DNA of 64,000 nucleotides from Bradyrhizobium sp. JYMT SZCCT0428 (GCF_018131075.1 NZ_JAFCLS010000035.1:1-64000); one strand, 5' to 3'; positions 24,510 through 32,667 are shown, counted from the stretch's first letter. The notes: generated by a model from the letters alone, not told the origin. Numbers and translations are program-made.

Positions 24510-24752
24510 GTGAACCGGCTACGAAAGTATGTTGAGAGAATGCCAGATGGCCAAGAACTCCGTCTGGCCTACGCCATGTCGGAGACCGCACTTCCTGACG
24601 CGAGGCCGCGGTCGCGCTGGCAGGAAATTACACCCTTTAGCGCCGCCGACGAGGTCATGGCGGAGCCTGGGCTGAAGGACGTCTTCAAGGCCGCCATAGA
24701 GGGAGGTTTTGCGATCGTGCCGGACAGCGGGTTGAAGGCGAAGGGAAAATGA
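24510..24752 (+). CDS. Hypothetical 80-residue protein ending in LKAKGK
   Basis: GTG 24510 start. The N-terminal half (MNRLRKYVERMPDGQELRLA) is basic and helical; the middle has FSAADEVMAEPGLKDVFKAA. It ends GLKAKGK, as do the next two genes, and the coding DNA of that tail doubles as the ribosome binding region for the next ATG (24749), which overlaps the stop (ATGA). No known domain. Confidence 0.55.
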   Translation: MNRLRKYVERMPDGQELRLAYAMSETALPDARPRSRWQEITPFSAADEVMAEPGLKDVFKAAIEGGFAIVPDSGLKAKGK

Positions 24753-24973
24753 ACGCCTTCCTGTATCCAGCACCTGAACTGCCCGACGAAACGCCTCTTG
24801 AACGCGTTCGATTTTCCACCCGAATCCGAAACGGGCTAAAGTTTGGAGGCCTCGAAACCGTTGGCGAAGTGCGATCCGCGTCTGATGTGATGCTGCTGAG
24901 CTTTCAGGACCTTGGTCCAGGCTCAGTACGCCACCTGCGCGATACGCTAGGCATGAAGGCAAAGGGGAAATGA
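24749..24973 (+). CDS. Orphan RNA polymerase alpha-CTD-like protein
   Basis: A 74-residue protein. After a ~17-residue N-terminal arm it reads LERVRFSTRIRNGLKFGGLE, TVGEVRSASDVMLLSFQDLG and GSVRHLRDTLG. This follows the alpha-subunit C-terminal domain: the STR-x-N-x-L-x2-x-G-I-x-T-VG-L opening helices and the L-x2-x2-x-LG-x-x-S-x2-x-L(R) closing helix-hairpin-helix. That fold binds DNA UP elements and activators in RNA polymerase. A phage-island copy might modify host transcription (inference). It starts inside the stop of the previous gene and ends GMKAKGK. Confidence 0.6.
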   Translation: MNAFLYPAPELPDETPLERVRFSTRIRNGLKFGGLETVGEVRSASDVMLLSFQDLGPGSVRHLRDTLGMKAKGK

Positions 24974-24980
24974 GCGACCA

Positions 24981-25205
24981 ATGACACGAGAGCGAAGGGT
25001 TCGAATGTACGCAAATCACCTTGCCCTCATGGTGCGAGGGAGCGAGGGCGCGTTCCAGTTGGTGGAGCGGCGCAACAACATGCGGAGTACGGTCGGCAAG
25101 AAACGAGAAATCGGCACGTATCGTTCCATCGACACACTTGAACGGGGGATCAAGCGGTACGGCGAGCGGATACTGTCTGCGGGGCTGAAGGCGAAGGGTA
25201 AATAG
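24981..25205 (+). CDS. Hypothetical 74-residue protein ending in LKAKGK
   Basis: ATG 24981, eight bases after the previous stop. The protein is very basic (Arg/Lys throughout: MTRERRVRMYANHLALMVRG, then RRNNMRSTVGKKREIGTY), suggesting nucleic-acid contact, and again ends GLKAKGK with GGGTAAA before the stop. No domain recognised. Confidence 0.55.
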   Translation: MTRERRVRMYANHLALMVRGSEGAFQLVERRNNMRSTVGKKREIGTYRSIDTLERGIKRYGERILSAGLKAKGK

Positions 25206-25206
25206 C

Positions 25207-25797
25207 GTGGCTCCCGACCCGCTTGTCATGCTCAAGTTCGCGACTTCCGTGGTGGGGGGCCTCAAGCACATTCGGCCCAAAACTGAATCTCGCGACGTTC
25301 GCATTCAGAACAACGTCTCGTATGTCCTCCGCGAAATTTACTTCGCACCCAGCGGCATCCTTAGTTTGTTGAACGAAATAGCGGAGGGTGAGCACCCAGC
25401 GGAAGTACGTCTCAGGCAGGCGCTGGCCGATTTCAATGACAAACAATGGAAAATCGAAGGGGCGCTACAGAGCGTGGAGTATGATGCGCTCAAAGATGAA
25501 CTCGGCCTTAGCTTAAACGCGCTTAGGGCGCTCCATATGTTGCGTGAGGGCAAGAGCGAACTCCGCTGGACAGTTCAACAGGAGGTCAATTTCTACGGCC
25601 AAGATGGTGTATGGCCTAGTAAAACGAGAGTGCGAAGACTGATCAAGGCGATCCATGATCTGAATACGGAGATCGAGCGAATCGAAGCCATCATAAATCG
25701 GCGGGGTTCTGCGGCGCCCCACCCCCAGCCGCCGTCAAAAAAGCAAAAACAGTATAAAAAAAGGCGCCTTAGCCCGGCCAAAAGCCAAAAAGGCTAA
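25207..25797 (+). CDS. Hypothetical 196-residue coiled-coil-prone protein
   Basis: GTG 25207 lies one base after the stop of the preceding gene, continuing the tight rightward series. The protein is helical (GILSLLNEIAEGEHPAEVRL, then WPSKTRVRRLIKAIHDLNTE, IERIEAIINRRG) with a strongly basic C-terminal tail (KKQKQYKKRRLSPAKSQKG). No known family; the helical core and charged tail could suit RNA or DNA scaffolding. Confidence 0.6.
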   Translation: MAPDPLVMLKFATSVVGGLKHIRPKTESRDVRIQNNVSYVLREIYFAPSGILSLLNEIAEGEHPAEVRLRQALADFNDKQWKIEGALQSVEYDALKDELGLSLNALRALHMLREGKSELRWTVQQEVNFYGQDGVWPSKTRVRRLIKAIHDLNTEIERIEAIINRRGSAAPHPQPPSKKQKQYKKRRLSPAKSQKG

Positions 25798-26064
25798 GTA
25801 GTAAGGTTGTCGCTGTCTGATCCAGCGATTTGCCAAGCCCCACGGGGGTGCGGCTTTCGCGCGCCAGTGAAGGGGTGTCCTTCATCTCCCCCCGGGAATT
25901 AACCGAGTCCGGCCATGTGTATCGACCGGAAAGGGGATGCTCTCATTTGAGCTAACTGGCTTATCAGCATCTAAGCGCTCATTCCGCAAAATCATCCCTT
26001 GTGGGACGCTTTGGCGCGCCTGTAGGTTGCTGCATCAAATAGATGCGGCCAATGGGGGAAGTTT

Positions 26065-26688
26065 ATGAATATCGACTGGGCTGTTGTGTTTGCGACGCTT
26101 GTCGGACCAGTGCTGGCGGTCCAAGCGCAGAAATTCATTGAACGATCTAAATCAAAGAGCGATCGTCGAAACCGCATCTTCGAGGCCCTGATGACAAATC
26201 GGGCCACCCGCCTATCGGACGGGTATGTGCAGGCCCTAAATCAGATCGATATCGAATTCCACTCGAAGTCCGATAAACCAGTTATTGATCGATGGCGGGC
26301 GCTGTTTGGAGAATTGAACAATGGTCCGCCGGACACCGCAGACCGCGCCACAGCCATCGCCTGGGTCGATAAATGCAATGACAGGCTCGTGGATCTGCTC
26401 ATGGCCATGGGCAAGGCTCTGGGTCGAACTCATTCGGAGGAGGAGATTCGCCGCGGCATCTATTACCCAAAAGGAAGGGTGGATCTCGAGCAATCTCAGC
26501 TAGCGGTGCTTTCCGGACTTCAGAGGCTCCTCGATGGAACTAGCGCGTTGAAAGTGGAGAATGTTGGAGGCGCCGGTCCGTCTGAGCTTCAGATTGCCAC
26601 CCTGCGGAAACTGCACGATGCGTATGACGAGACCGGGGCGCTGAGGGTGACATTTACTAACGCGCCCGAGAAGGGAAAATTAAATTGA
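26065..26688 (+). CDS. DUF6680-like membrane-anchored protein
   Basis: 207 residues from ATG 26065: one N-terminal membrane helix (MNIDWAVVFATLVGPVLAVQ), then a long cytoplasmic helical domain with NRATRLSDGYVQALNQIDIE, WVDKCNDRLVDLLMAMGKAL and RRGIYYPKGRVD. The pattern (a TM followed by QKFIERSKSKSDRRNRIFEALM and a later GIYYPKG) matches DUF6680 proteins as I recall them. The biological role of that family is unknown to me. Confidence 0.65.
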   Translation: MNIDWAVVFATLVGPVLAVQAQKFIERSKSKSDRRNRIFEALMTNRATRLSDGYVQALNQIDIEFHSKSDKPVIDRWRALFGELNNGPPDTADRATAIAWVDKCNDRLVDLLMAMGKALGRTHSEEEIRRGIYYPKGRVDLEQSQLAVLSGLQRLLDGTSALKVENVGGAGPSELQIATLRKLHDAYDETGALRVTFTNAPEKGKLN

Positions 26689-26775
26689 CCCTCACTTCTG
26701 CGCGTCAGCCCCCGCATTCCCCTTTCTGATCGGTCTCCGATCAGTATTCACCGTTTTGAACGGAAAGAGGTCGGC

Positions 26776-27198
26776 ATGAGCAGCGATACTGCTAGACAGG
26801 CCATGGAGTATGCGTCCATTGGCGCCATTGACGTTGTGAACGACAAAAAGCGCAGGGACATCATGATCGGATTTCATGGCGACCCGAATGAGGAAGAGAA
26901 GGATTTATACGTCCGCTTCCCGCCTGCTAGCGCCCCAGTCCTCGCCGTCCTGCTGCATAAGGCGGTCCAAGACCTCGATAAATCAGCCAGTGAAACATCG
27001 GTAGTTGGGCAAGCTCTTACCGTTTCGGGTGCACACTCACTTGAGCCAGTGATGGGCGAATGTGCGATTGAGGTGACGTGCCTTGGATTTCACCTTCCGC
27101 TTGTGATGCCCAAACAAGTGGCGCTGAATCTAATCGCTGAATTGTACAAGTCCTTAGAGGGGATCGACCAGCCCTCGCCACGCGGCAAGCCATCCTGA
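26776..27198 (+). CDS. Hypothetical 140-residue protein
   Basis: AGAGG sits eight bases before ATG 26776. Middle strands (DIMIGFHGDPNEEEKDLYVR, then ECAIEVTCLGFHLPLVMPKQ) and a C-terminal helix (VALNLIAELYKSLEGI) suggest a soluble alpha/beta protein. No known motif. It is the last rightward cargo gene; convergent with the packaging genes. Confidence 0.55.
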   Translation: MSSDTARQAMEYASIGAIDVVNDKKRRDIMIGFHGDPNEEEKDLYVRFPPASAPVLAVLLHKAVQDLDKSASETSVVGQALTVSGAHSLEPVMGECAIEVTCLGFHLPLVMPKQVALNLIAELYKSLEGIDQPSPRGKPS

Positions 27199-27418
27199 TT
27201 AATTTCATTCGAACCGGCGTCGGTGCATGCGGATCGGGGTCGGGTTTCGGTCTATTGCACATCGTTATGATCCAATCACGTAGTCGCCACCACAGCCAAG
27301 CGCGGTGCGGCCGCGATCAATGTCTCTTTGTGGACCTGCAAATGCTGAACACGTTCACCATTTCGCAATTTGTCGAAGAACGCCGCGTACCTGCAGGCCT
27401 GATAGTAATTCTGCGACG

Positions 27419-27988
27419 TCATGTACGATGGCAAAAACAGGTTTTGGTATCAGGCCAACTTGGGTCGCAGCTCGGCGTGAGGCCCTCGAACTCATGGACG
27501 ATTCCGGTTTCGACTGCGGCGGTGTTGCCCAGGGTATCTTCCGTCGCCTTCTCGCTCTCCAGAAACGATCTCGAATATCCCGTTCTATCTGCAAAAACGT
27601 CGATTGTCCGATCATCGATCCGCGCAAGGCCATCAGCGTAAGATCGCAGGATATCCGCGGTCACCTGCTCTGGTAGATCGGCCCGATCGCGGTGCGTCGG
27701 GTGCAGCAGAAATTCCGCGCCCACCTTCGCCCTGCGCAACCCCGCTGCCATATAGATCAACAACGCTGATGAAAAACACTCGGCGGTTGCCGTCGCTACG
27801 ATCGGAACGGGTAGTGCCCTTAGCAGAGTGTAAATTGCGAAACCTTCCTCCGCGCTTCCGCCGGTCGAAATGTTATCAATGCTCAGCCCACTATAGGGTC
27901 CCGCGGTGGCCAGCTTTTCACGAACAGCCCGCACTGATATCGGTTTATCCGGGCCAACTGCGCCCTTTAGTGTGAGTTCTAAAATCAT
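27419..27988 (-). CDS. ClpP-like serine protease (prophage head-maturation type)
   Basis: The 189-residue protein is the size of phage ClpP-like head-maturation proteases. Catalytic candidates: S74 in AECFSSALLIYMAAG (equivalent to the ClpP GxSxG-like helix) and H96 in EFLLHPTH; the Asp position is less sure. In tailed phages this enzyme processes the capsid scaffold. Here it is the last leftward gene, directly after a 66-residue gene and terL, with no portal or capsid following. The usual order is terL, portal, protease, capsid. Confidence 0.7.
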   Translation of the reverse strand: MILELTLKGAVGPDKPISVRAVREKLATAGPYSGLSIDNISTGGSAEEGFAIYTLLRALPVPIVATATAECFSSALLIYMAAGLRRAKVGAEFLLHPTHRDRADLPEQVTADILRSYADGLARIDDRTIDVFADRTGYSRSFLESEKATEDTLGNTAAVETGIVHEFEGLTPSCDPSWPDTKTCFCHRT

Positions 27989-28185
27989 GACCGACGCTCG
28001 GCGACCGCATCTGAGTGCCTAAGCCGCAATAATTCGGCCATGGTGACGCAATGCTGCGCGTAGTCGCGCGTCTGGAAGGCTCCCTCGGGACACGTTTTGT
28101 CCAGCGTTAGCGCATGGGCAAAGCATTTTTCCGCCTGTTGATCATAATGTTCCGCGATTTCCAAGTCTGAATACACCCTTTCCAT
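27985..28185 (-). CDS. Hypothetical 66-residue protein
   Basis: A short helical protein (MERVYSDLEIAEHYDQQAEK then QTRDYAQHCVTMAELLRLRH), sharing the ATGA overlap with the protease start, so the two are translationally coupled. It sits where a portal gene would be expected in a phage. Function unknown. Confidence 0.6.
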   Translation of the reverse strand: MERVYSDLEIAEHYDQQAEKCFAHALTLDKTCPEGAFQTRDYAQHCVTMAELLRLRHSDAVAERRS

Positions 28186-28197
28186 CGCCGTTTTCCT

Positions 28198-30009
28198 CTA
28201 AGCGAAAAATAGATCGTAGGTTGGTTTACGTTTCTCGCCACCGGAACAGGTGGCCATGCCGATCGACATTGCCAAACTTACAGCGCCATCGATGCGATTG
28301 GTCGACTTGTCTTTGGCAAACATGCGATGGCTGGTACGGTTCGTTTCATATATCACGGCGGACATGCACATCTTCATCGCCGGATTGTCATGAATCACAA
28401 TTCGCTCTTCGATTACCGCCGCCTCGAGCTTATTGATAGAGTCTGGCATCCACAAATACACCTCATCGGCGCCGGTCTCGGTCTTTCCCTTCGTTTCCGA
28501 AACCACTCGCTTTTGAAACCCCTGCGGATGGACCACACACGGCAGCGATAGCCCTCGCTCGGTCAGCTGCTCTCGCAGGTTCTCAAGCCCATATTGGTCA
28601 CAACCGATGCAAACGGGCTGGTACTTGGCGCAGATAGCGCCGAGCGCGTCCGAGACCCAGCCGTAACCGATCCGCCGACCTGGCACCGCTTCCATGAATT
28701 GTCTTTCTACCCATAGCGGGTACGGAGCTCGATCTATTTTCGCGCGATCGTGAAGCGTGTCTTTCGGAGTCCAAAACCATGTGCGCGAAGCAAACCGCCA
28801 TTTATCGACGGTCTTTTCGAGCAGCCACGTCAGCGTGAACGCCGTCAGATCGTTTGCTCTCGAAAGGTCGAGCCCTCCGAAGCAAGGATAGCCGCTTTCC
28901 GTCAACGCATCAGCGTCCACGTCACCGAACACGACTTCAAGCGCGGCTCGCGAGAATGCAGCCGTAGCGCTATCGGTCCATTCGCAGAAATGGAGGCGCC
29001 GCACCATTGCCTCTTTGCTCGGCATGCCAACAGCCTCAGCGACTTGCTCGCGAATGAATTGAGGCTTGATCGTTACTCCGAGATTGGGGTTAGCCTTGAT
29101 CCAGCAAGTTTCATCGTTGAATACGTCATCTTCCGGATCCATTGCGCAGACGTAGGCAAACCATGCGTCGTTTTCGACGTCGCCATTTGCGACACGGATC
29201 GAGAATTCATGCTCCGCGAAGCAGACAGATTTCGGATCGAAACCACTGTTGGTGATCTCCAAAATCAACGCGTCCTGATTGCCCTTCGTGCCCGCGCGTA
29301 GCATTTCAATGACCGAATTGTCGGGGTGTTCGTGGATTTCATCGATTAAAGCACAATAAGGACGAATGCCCGATTTTCCTTTTTTGTCCGACGAGATCGG
29401 TTTGAAAAACGAGGATTTGGTAACGTCGGTTAGTTGCCAGACCGGATTGACGCCGGAGGGAACCAGCCGGCCGTGCAATTGGGGTGATCTCTCCCACATC
29501 GCTACGGCGTCTCGGAAGAGAATGGCGGCCTGGTCTTTGTCGGTCGCAGCGCTATAGACTTCGGCGCGCAGTTTACCTGTCGCGGTTAACATGTAGTGGC
29601 CGATTCCAGCAGCTAGAGGCGACTTGCCGCAGCCCTTCCCCGCCTCAAGATAAGCGCGGCGGAATCTGCGAAGGCCACCCTTTTTCCAGCCGAACAACGA
29701 CCCAGCGATAAAGCACTGCCATGGAGCCAGAACAAATGGAACGGCACGGCTTGTAACAACGCCCTCGTCATCGCGCTCCTCAATTTCGACCGTAAGCACG
29801 TCGCGGAAGTATCCCACAACCCGCCTGACCGCCTTCACGTCCCAGAAAAGGCCGCGCTCTTCTGCGGTCTCTAGGTCGTGGAGATGCCGGCGGCAAGCCG
29901 CTCGGACATGAGGGCCGGCCACGATTTTTCCGTCGACCACGTCACGCGCATATCGCGTGGCGGGATCAGAAATACGCGGCGGCTGGGTCGTCTTTTTCGC
30001 TTTGGCCAT
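28198..30009 (-). CDS. Phage terminase large subunit
   Basis: A 603-residue packaging motor and nuclease. The ATPase part has Walker A at ~121-130 (LEAGKGCGKS) and Walker B YCALIDEIHEH (D223-E224); the nuclease part starts with FGGLDLSRANDLTAFTL (D381) and has a late acidic motif (NRIDGAVSLAMS). The family fits HK97-type TerL. It overlaps terS by 44 bases. Because it is encoded without portal or capsid, it probably serves another phage's shells or is a relic. Confidence 0.93.
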   Translation of the reverse strand: MAKAKKTTQPPRISDPATRYARDVVDGKIVAGPHVRAACRRHLHDLETAEERGLFWDVKAVRRVVGYFRDVLTVEIEERDDEGVVTSRAVPFVLAPWQCFIAGSLFGWKKGGLRRFRRAYLEAGKGCGKSPLAAGIGHYMLTATGKLRAEVYSAATDKDQAAILFRDAVAMWERSPQLHGRLVPSGVNPVWQLTDVTKSSFFKPISSDKKGKSGIRPYCALIDEIHEHPDNSVIEMLRAGTKGNQDALILEITNSGFDPKSVCFAEHEFSIRVANGDVENDAWFAYVCAMDPEDDVFNDETCWIKANPNLGVTIKPQFIREQVAEAVGMPSKEAMVRRLHFCEWTDSATAAFSRAALEVVFGDVDADALTESGYPCFGGLDLSRANDLTAFTLTWLLEKTVDKWRFASRTWFWTPKDTLHDRAKIDRAPYPLWVERQFMEAVPGRRIGYGWVSDALGAICAKYQPVCIGCDQYGLENLREQLTERGLSLPCVVHPQGFQKRVVSETKGKTETGADEVYLWMPDSINKLEAAVIEERIVIHDNPAMKMCMSAVIYETNRTSHRMFAKDKSTNRIDGAVSLAMSIGMATCSGGEKRKPTYDLFFA

Positions 30010-30433
30010 CGGCCTTAACTCGAGTTCGTGCTGAGGGTGTCATTCCAAATTCCGCCAGCCAGCCGCGGATTCGGCGATCGGCGTCGTTTCGCTGCGCGAC
30101 TGCAGGGTGAGATCGGTACATTTTGTCGCCGCTGGCTGTTTCGGTCGCGTAAGTCTCGGATCCGAATGCTTTGAGCTCAGCGCGCGCGGCCAGGTAGTCC
30201 GCATAGGCCTCGCAGAGCAGTTCAAGCGCTACGGCATCTACTTCGGACAGGATGCCCATGCGGTCTAAGAGGCCCGACACATACCCCCACGCTTCGCGAC
30301 CGCGGTCGCTCATGTGCTCCGGCGCCGATGGCCGGGCTCGCCTCACCTTGGGTTCGGCAGCGCTCAACGGCCTCCGACCCGGGTTTCCCCGGACGAGCTT
30401 CAGGTGGCTAGGTGCTGGCTTCCGTCCCTTCAA
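29966..30433 (-). CDS. Phage terminase small subunit, P27 family
   Basis: The 155-residue protein opens with the P27 signature MKGRKPAPSHLKLVRGNPG, followed by the helical core (WGYVSGLLDRMGILSEVDAV, then ALELLCEAYADYLAARAEL). It recognises the packaging site and recruits the large subunit. Order HNH, terS, terL is typical of HK97-like phages and of satellites related to them. Confidence 0.9.
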   Translation of the reverse strand: MKGRKPAPSHLKLVRGNPGRRPLSAAEPKVRRARPSAPEHMSDRGREAWGYVSGLLDRMGILSEVDAVALELLCEAYADYLAARAELKAFGSETYATETASGDKMYRSHPAVAQRNDADRRIRGWLAEFGMTPSARTRVKADGQSEKDDPAAAYF

Positions 30434-30507
30434 CTATTTCCTTTCAGAAACGCGACTGCGCGTATGAACCGCCCCTAGCGGTTATTTTCCCCAGTGTTAT
30501 CAGAGAA

Positions 30508-30867
30508 TTACCCTCCCCCCCGGTGCCGGGCGGAGCCGAACGACGGATGACGCGGATCCGTAGGCCAGCCATCAGAGCCAACGGCCGATGCAAAGCCTCG
30601 CTTTTCTTCCCGCTGCTTCGATGCATCGTGGTGGGGCTTGCACAAGCTCTGAAAAGGGCCGCCCCAGAACATGGTTTCGTTTCCCTCATGGCGCTCTAGG
30701 TGATCACAAATGGTCGCACGCACTTGTTGTCCGGCGTTGGCACAGTAAACACAGAACGGTTGCGCTTTCAGCTGAGCGGCGCGTATGGCGCGCCAGCGCG
30801 TGGTGAAGTACCACCGGCGCCAGCCTTCGGCCGCCGCGCTCCGCTTGCTGGTAACTGTACCCGTCAT
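30508..30867 (-). CDS. HNH endonuclease
   Basis: 119 residues with the HNH fold: zinc-type CxxC (PFCVYC, C39/C42), the motif CDHLERHEGNETMF (H56), and QSLCKPHHD with C76 and H79/H80. In HK97-like phages an HNH protein next to the terminase aids DNA cutting at packaging; this one lies immediately before terS, as in that module. The C-terminal ~25 residues (Gly/Arg-rich) are disordered. Confidence 0.85.
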   Translation of the reverse strand: MTGTVTSKRSAAAEGWRRWYFTTRWRAIRAAQLKAQPFCVYCANAGQQVRATICDHLERHEGNETMFWGGPFQSLCKPHHDASKQREEKRGFASAVGSDGWPTDPRHPSFGSARHRGGG

Positions 30868-30904
30868 TCATCCACCAAGCATTTATCATGCAGACATGGG
30901 CCCA

Positions 30905-31105
30905 TCAGGCGAGCCTGATCCCGTCCGCGCGTTCGCGGCTGCTTCGCTGATCGGGCACGATGTCGAATGCAACGCGCTGGCCAGGTGCCGGTCGAAACGT
31001 GCCGGCGAGAAATTTAACGTGCATGAATACATCAGGCCCGTCGTCGCGCTGAATGAAGCCGAAGCCCCGATCGTCGTTCCAAACCTTGATTGTGCCAGTG
31101 TACAT
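30905..31105 (-). CDS. Cold-shock-domain protein, divergent
   Basis: A 66-residue CSD: MYTGTIKVWNDDRGFGFIQR then DDGPDVFMHVKFLAGTF, keeping the RNP1-like (RGFGFIQRDD) and RNP2-like (DVFMHVK) motifs. It differs from the chromosomal cold-shock protein at 2471 in the HISAVE region (HVKFLA) and in its C-terminal half. An island-encoded variant might modulate RNA structure during replication of the element (inference). Confidence 0.85.
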   Translation of the reverse strand: MYTGTIKVWNDDRGFGFIQRDDGPDVFMHVKFLAGTFRPAPGQRVAFDIVPDQRSSRERADGIRLA

Positions 31106-31117
31106 GGTCCCGCTCGT

Positions 31118-31363
31118 TTAGTGAGTATCGACGCCACCGCGCAAAAGCCATGCGCGCAGACGTTTCATTGCTTCGTCGAGATCATCTAGCGCCGCTGCGC
31201 GCTGTTCGTTCAGAATGTCTAAAGCTTGTTCGGTAGTCATGGCACCGCGGGCCGTGACGCTGTCAACGAAACGCCGTTCGGTTTCCTTGATGATCCGCAA
31301 TGCAGAGTCCTTGGCTCTCGAGATAACCTCATCAACGTTCTTGGTCGCATGATCGATCGTCAT
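31118..31363 (-). CDS. Hypothetical 81-residue helical protein
   Basis: From ATG 31363 (MTIDHATKNVDEVISRAKDS), chosen because it overlaps the previous stop as ATGA. Long amphipathic helices (ALRIIKETERRFVDSVTARG, then EQALDILNEQRAAALDDLDE) suggest a dimer or coiled coil. No named family. Confidence 0.6.
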   Translation of the reverse strand: MTIDHATKNVDEVISRAKDSALRIIKETERRFVDSVTARGAMTTEQALDILNEQRAAALDDLDEAMKRLRAWLLRGGVDTH

Positions 31364-31788
31364 TTCGAACCCCCGCGCTTTACGGCTAACTTCCAAATTA
31401 CGTTTGCGCCCTCACCCGGCCGTACGCCGACTGATTTCACGTCGGTGTACCAAATCGATCCCGAATGAGTGACGAACGTTCCCGGCTCATAGGATTTTTC
31501 GGCAGACCAAATGCCCAAATATTTTAGAGTGGGACGCTGCTGGATATCTGCGGCGATTTGCTCAAGCTTGATTAAGCGATCGATCCCCGGTCGCATTGAT
31601 TTTTCGACAAAGTCACGGATCGGCGTCGCCATCGCAGCCATGAGAGCCTCAATCTCTTTCAACCGCTGATCCGAGAGCCCGGCCTGGAGTGCAAATTGTC
31701 GCTTTTCCTCCGCGGTCACGTCATCAAGCTCCGCCACTTGCGACGCTGTAAATGACTTGCCGCGAAGTACGTACATCCTCTCAGCCAT
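31360..31788 (-). CDS. Phage-type protein with a carbohydrate-binding-like tail module
   Basis: 142 residues. The N-terminal ~85 are helical (LDDVTAEEKRQFALQAGLSD, then IEALMAAMATPIRDFVEKSM). The C-terminal ~50 read YLGIWSAEKSYEPGTFVTHS, GSIWYTDVKSVGVRPGEG, WKLAV. This follows the ChtBD/CBM5-12 type pattern W-x4-Y-x2-GxxV-x3-GxxW-x-A found at ends of phage tail and lysis proteins. It could be a particle or host-contact protein, though no tail genes are present. Confidence 0.6.
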   Translation of the reverse strand: MAERMYVLRGKSFTASQVAELDDVTAEEKRQFALQAGLSDQRLKEIEALMAAMATPIRDFVEKSMRPGIDRLIKLEQIAADIQQRPTLKYLGIWSAEKSYEPGTFVTHSGSIWYTDVKSVGVRPGEGANVIWKLAVKRGGSK

Positions 31789-32371
31789 TGCGCGCCTCTT
31801 CCCTCAATATTTTCTCGGCTAAAGTTTTGTACGCCTTGGTGAACGCCAGAGGAGAGGCGGACGTAACATTTACCCCAACCAACGAGAGCGCTTTTGATGT
31901 CTCTCCGATTTCCGAGATTGCCGCGTCGAGAGCAACGATCGAGTCTAAGAGATTTTCGGCAGCCCGCCTCCGAACGCTTGCGAGCGCAGCGGCGACCGCC
32001 CGCCCGTGATCTGGCATCAAACGATCGATCTCCCGGCGGAGTTTGGCGGCGCGAGCGTTGAGATCAGCAACACGCAGATCGATATCGGACTGCTCTTGTC
32101 GTAGGGCATCTTCTTCTGCTTTGAAAACAGTCCTGTTCGGCGACTGAACGTGCAGCCTCTCGAAGATTTCGGCACGCCGTTTTGCCAGCGGCAGCCGTGC
32201 TGCAACAATTTCGAAAAAGGCGCGCTCCGCCTCGATCAACGCCGGGTGCTTTTGTACGCCTGCGACTATCGCGGCGACTTCAGATCGCTGGGGCCCGGCG
32301 TTGGGAATCATCGCCCGGATTGTCGAAACCAAGTTCACGAAGTGCGTCCCTTCTAGTGGGAGGTGAAGCAT
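31781..32371 (-). CDS. Hypothetical 196-residue coiled-coil protein
   Basis: Largely heptad-like helices (EAERAFFEIVAARLPLAKRR, EEDALRQEQSDIDLRVADLN and ARAAKLRREIDRLMPDHGR). An eight-base overlap with the next gene's start shows co-translation. Possibly a structural or DNA-scaffold protein; not assignable. Confidence 0.6.
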   Translation of the reverse strand: MLHLPLEGTHFVNLVSTIRAMIPNAGPQRSEVAAIVAGVQKHPALIEAERAFFEIVAARLPLAKRRAEIFERLHVQSPNRTVFKAEEDALRQEQSDIDLRVADLNARAAKLRREIDRLMPDHGRAVAAALASVRRRAAENLLDSIVALDAAISEIGETSKALSLVGVNVTSASPLAFTKAYKTLAEKILREEARNG

Positions 32372-32415
32372 GCAAGAGAAGCTATCATCCGAAGCCGGCC
32401 GAACTCGTAACGTCG

Positions 32416-32667
32416 TTACAGACCTAACTTTTTGCGGAGGACTAGCGCGGCCGCAATCGCTACCGCGAGATCCCGAGGATCTGGCCGCTCAATCGACCAC
32501 CCTTCCAGAAAACCTAGATCGGACAGATTGTCGGCGTCGGCCGGCGCGACCTCGAGCTTGACCAGAACTTTCCCGGCCTTTTTGCGCGCCCTGAATGCGC
32601 CTACCCGCTCTGCGACGGTCTTAGCCGCCGGGCGTGTTTTGGATTCCGGCGGGTCGGTGACGCTCAT
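32416..32667 (-). CDS. Hypothetical 83-residue phage protein
   Basis: From ATG 32667 (MSVTDPPESKTRPAAKTVAE), sharing ATGA with the ATPase stop. The stretch AERVGAFRARKKAGKVLVKLEV resembles short phage and plasmid proteins with an R-x-R-K-K-A-G motif. Function unknown; coupled to the replication ATPase. Confidence 0.6.
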   Translation of the reverse strand: MSVTDPPESKTRPAAKTVAERVGAFRARKKAGKVLVKLEVAPADADNLSDLGFLEGWSIERPDPRDLAVAIAAALVLRKKLGL

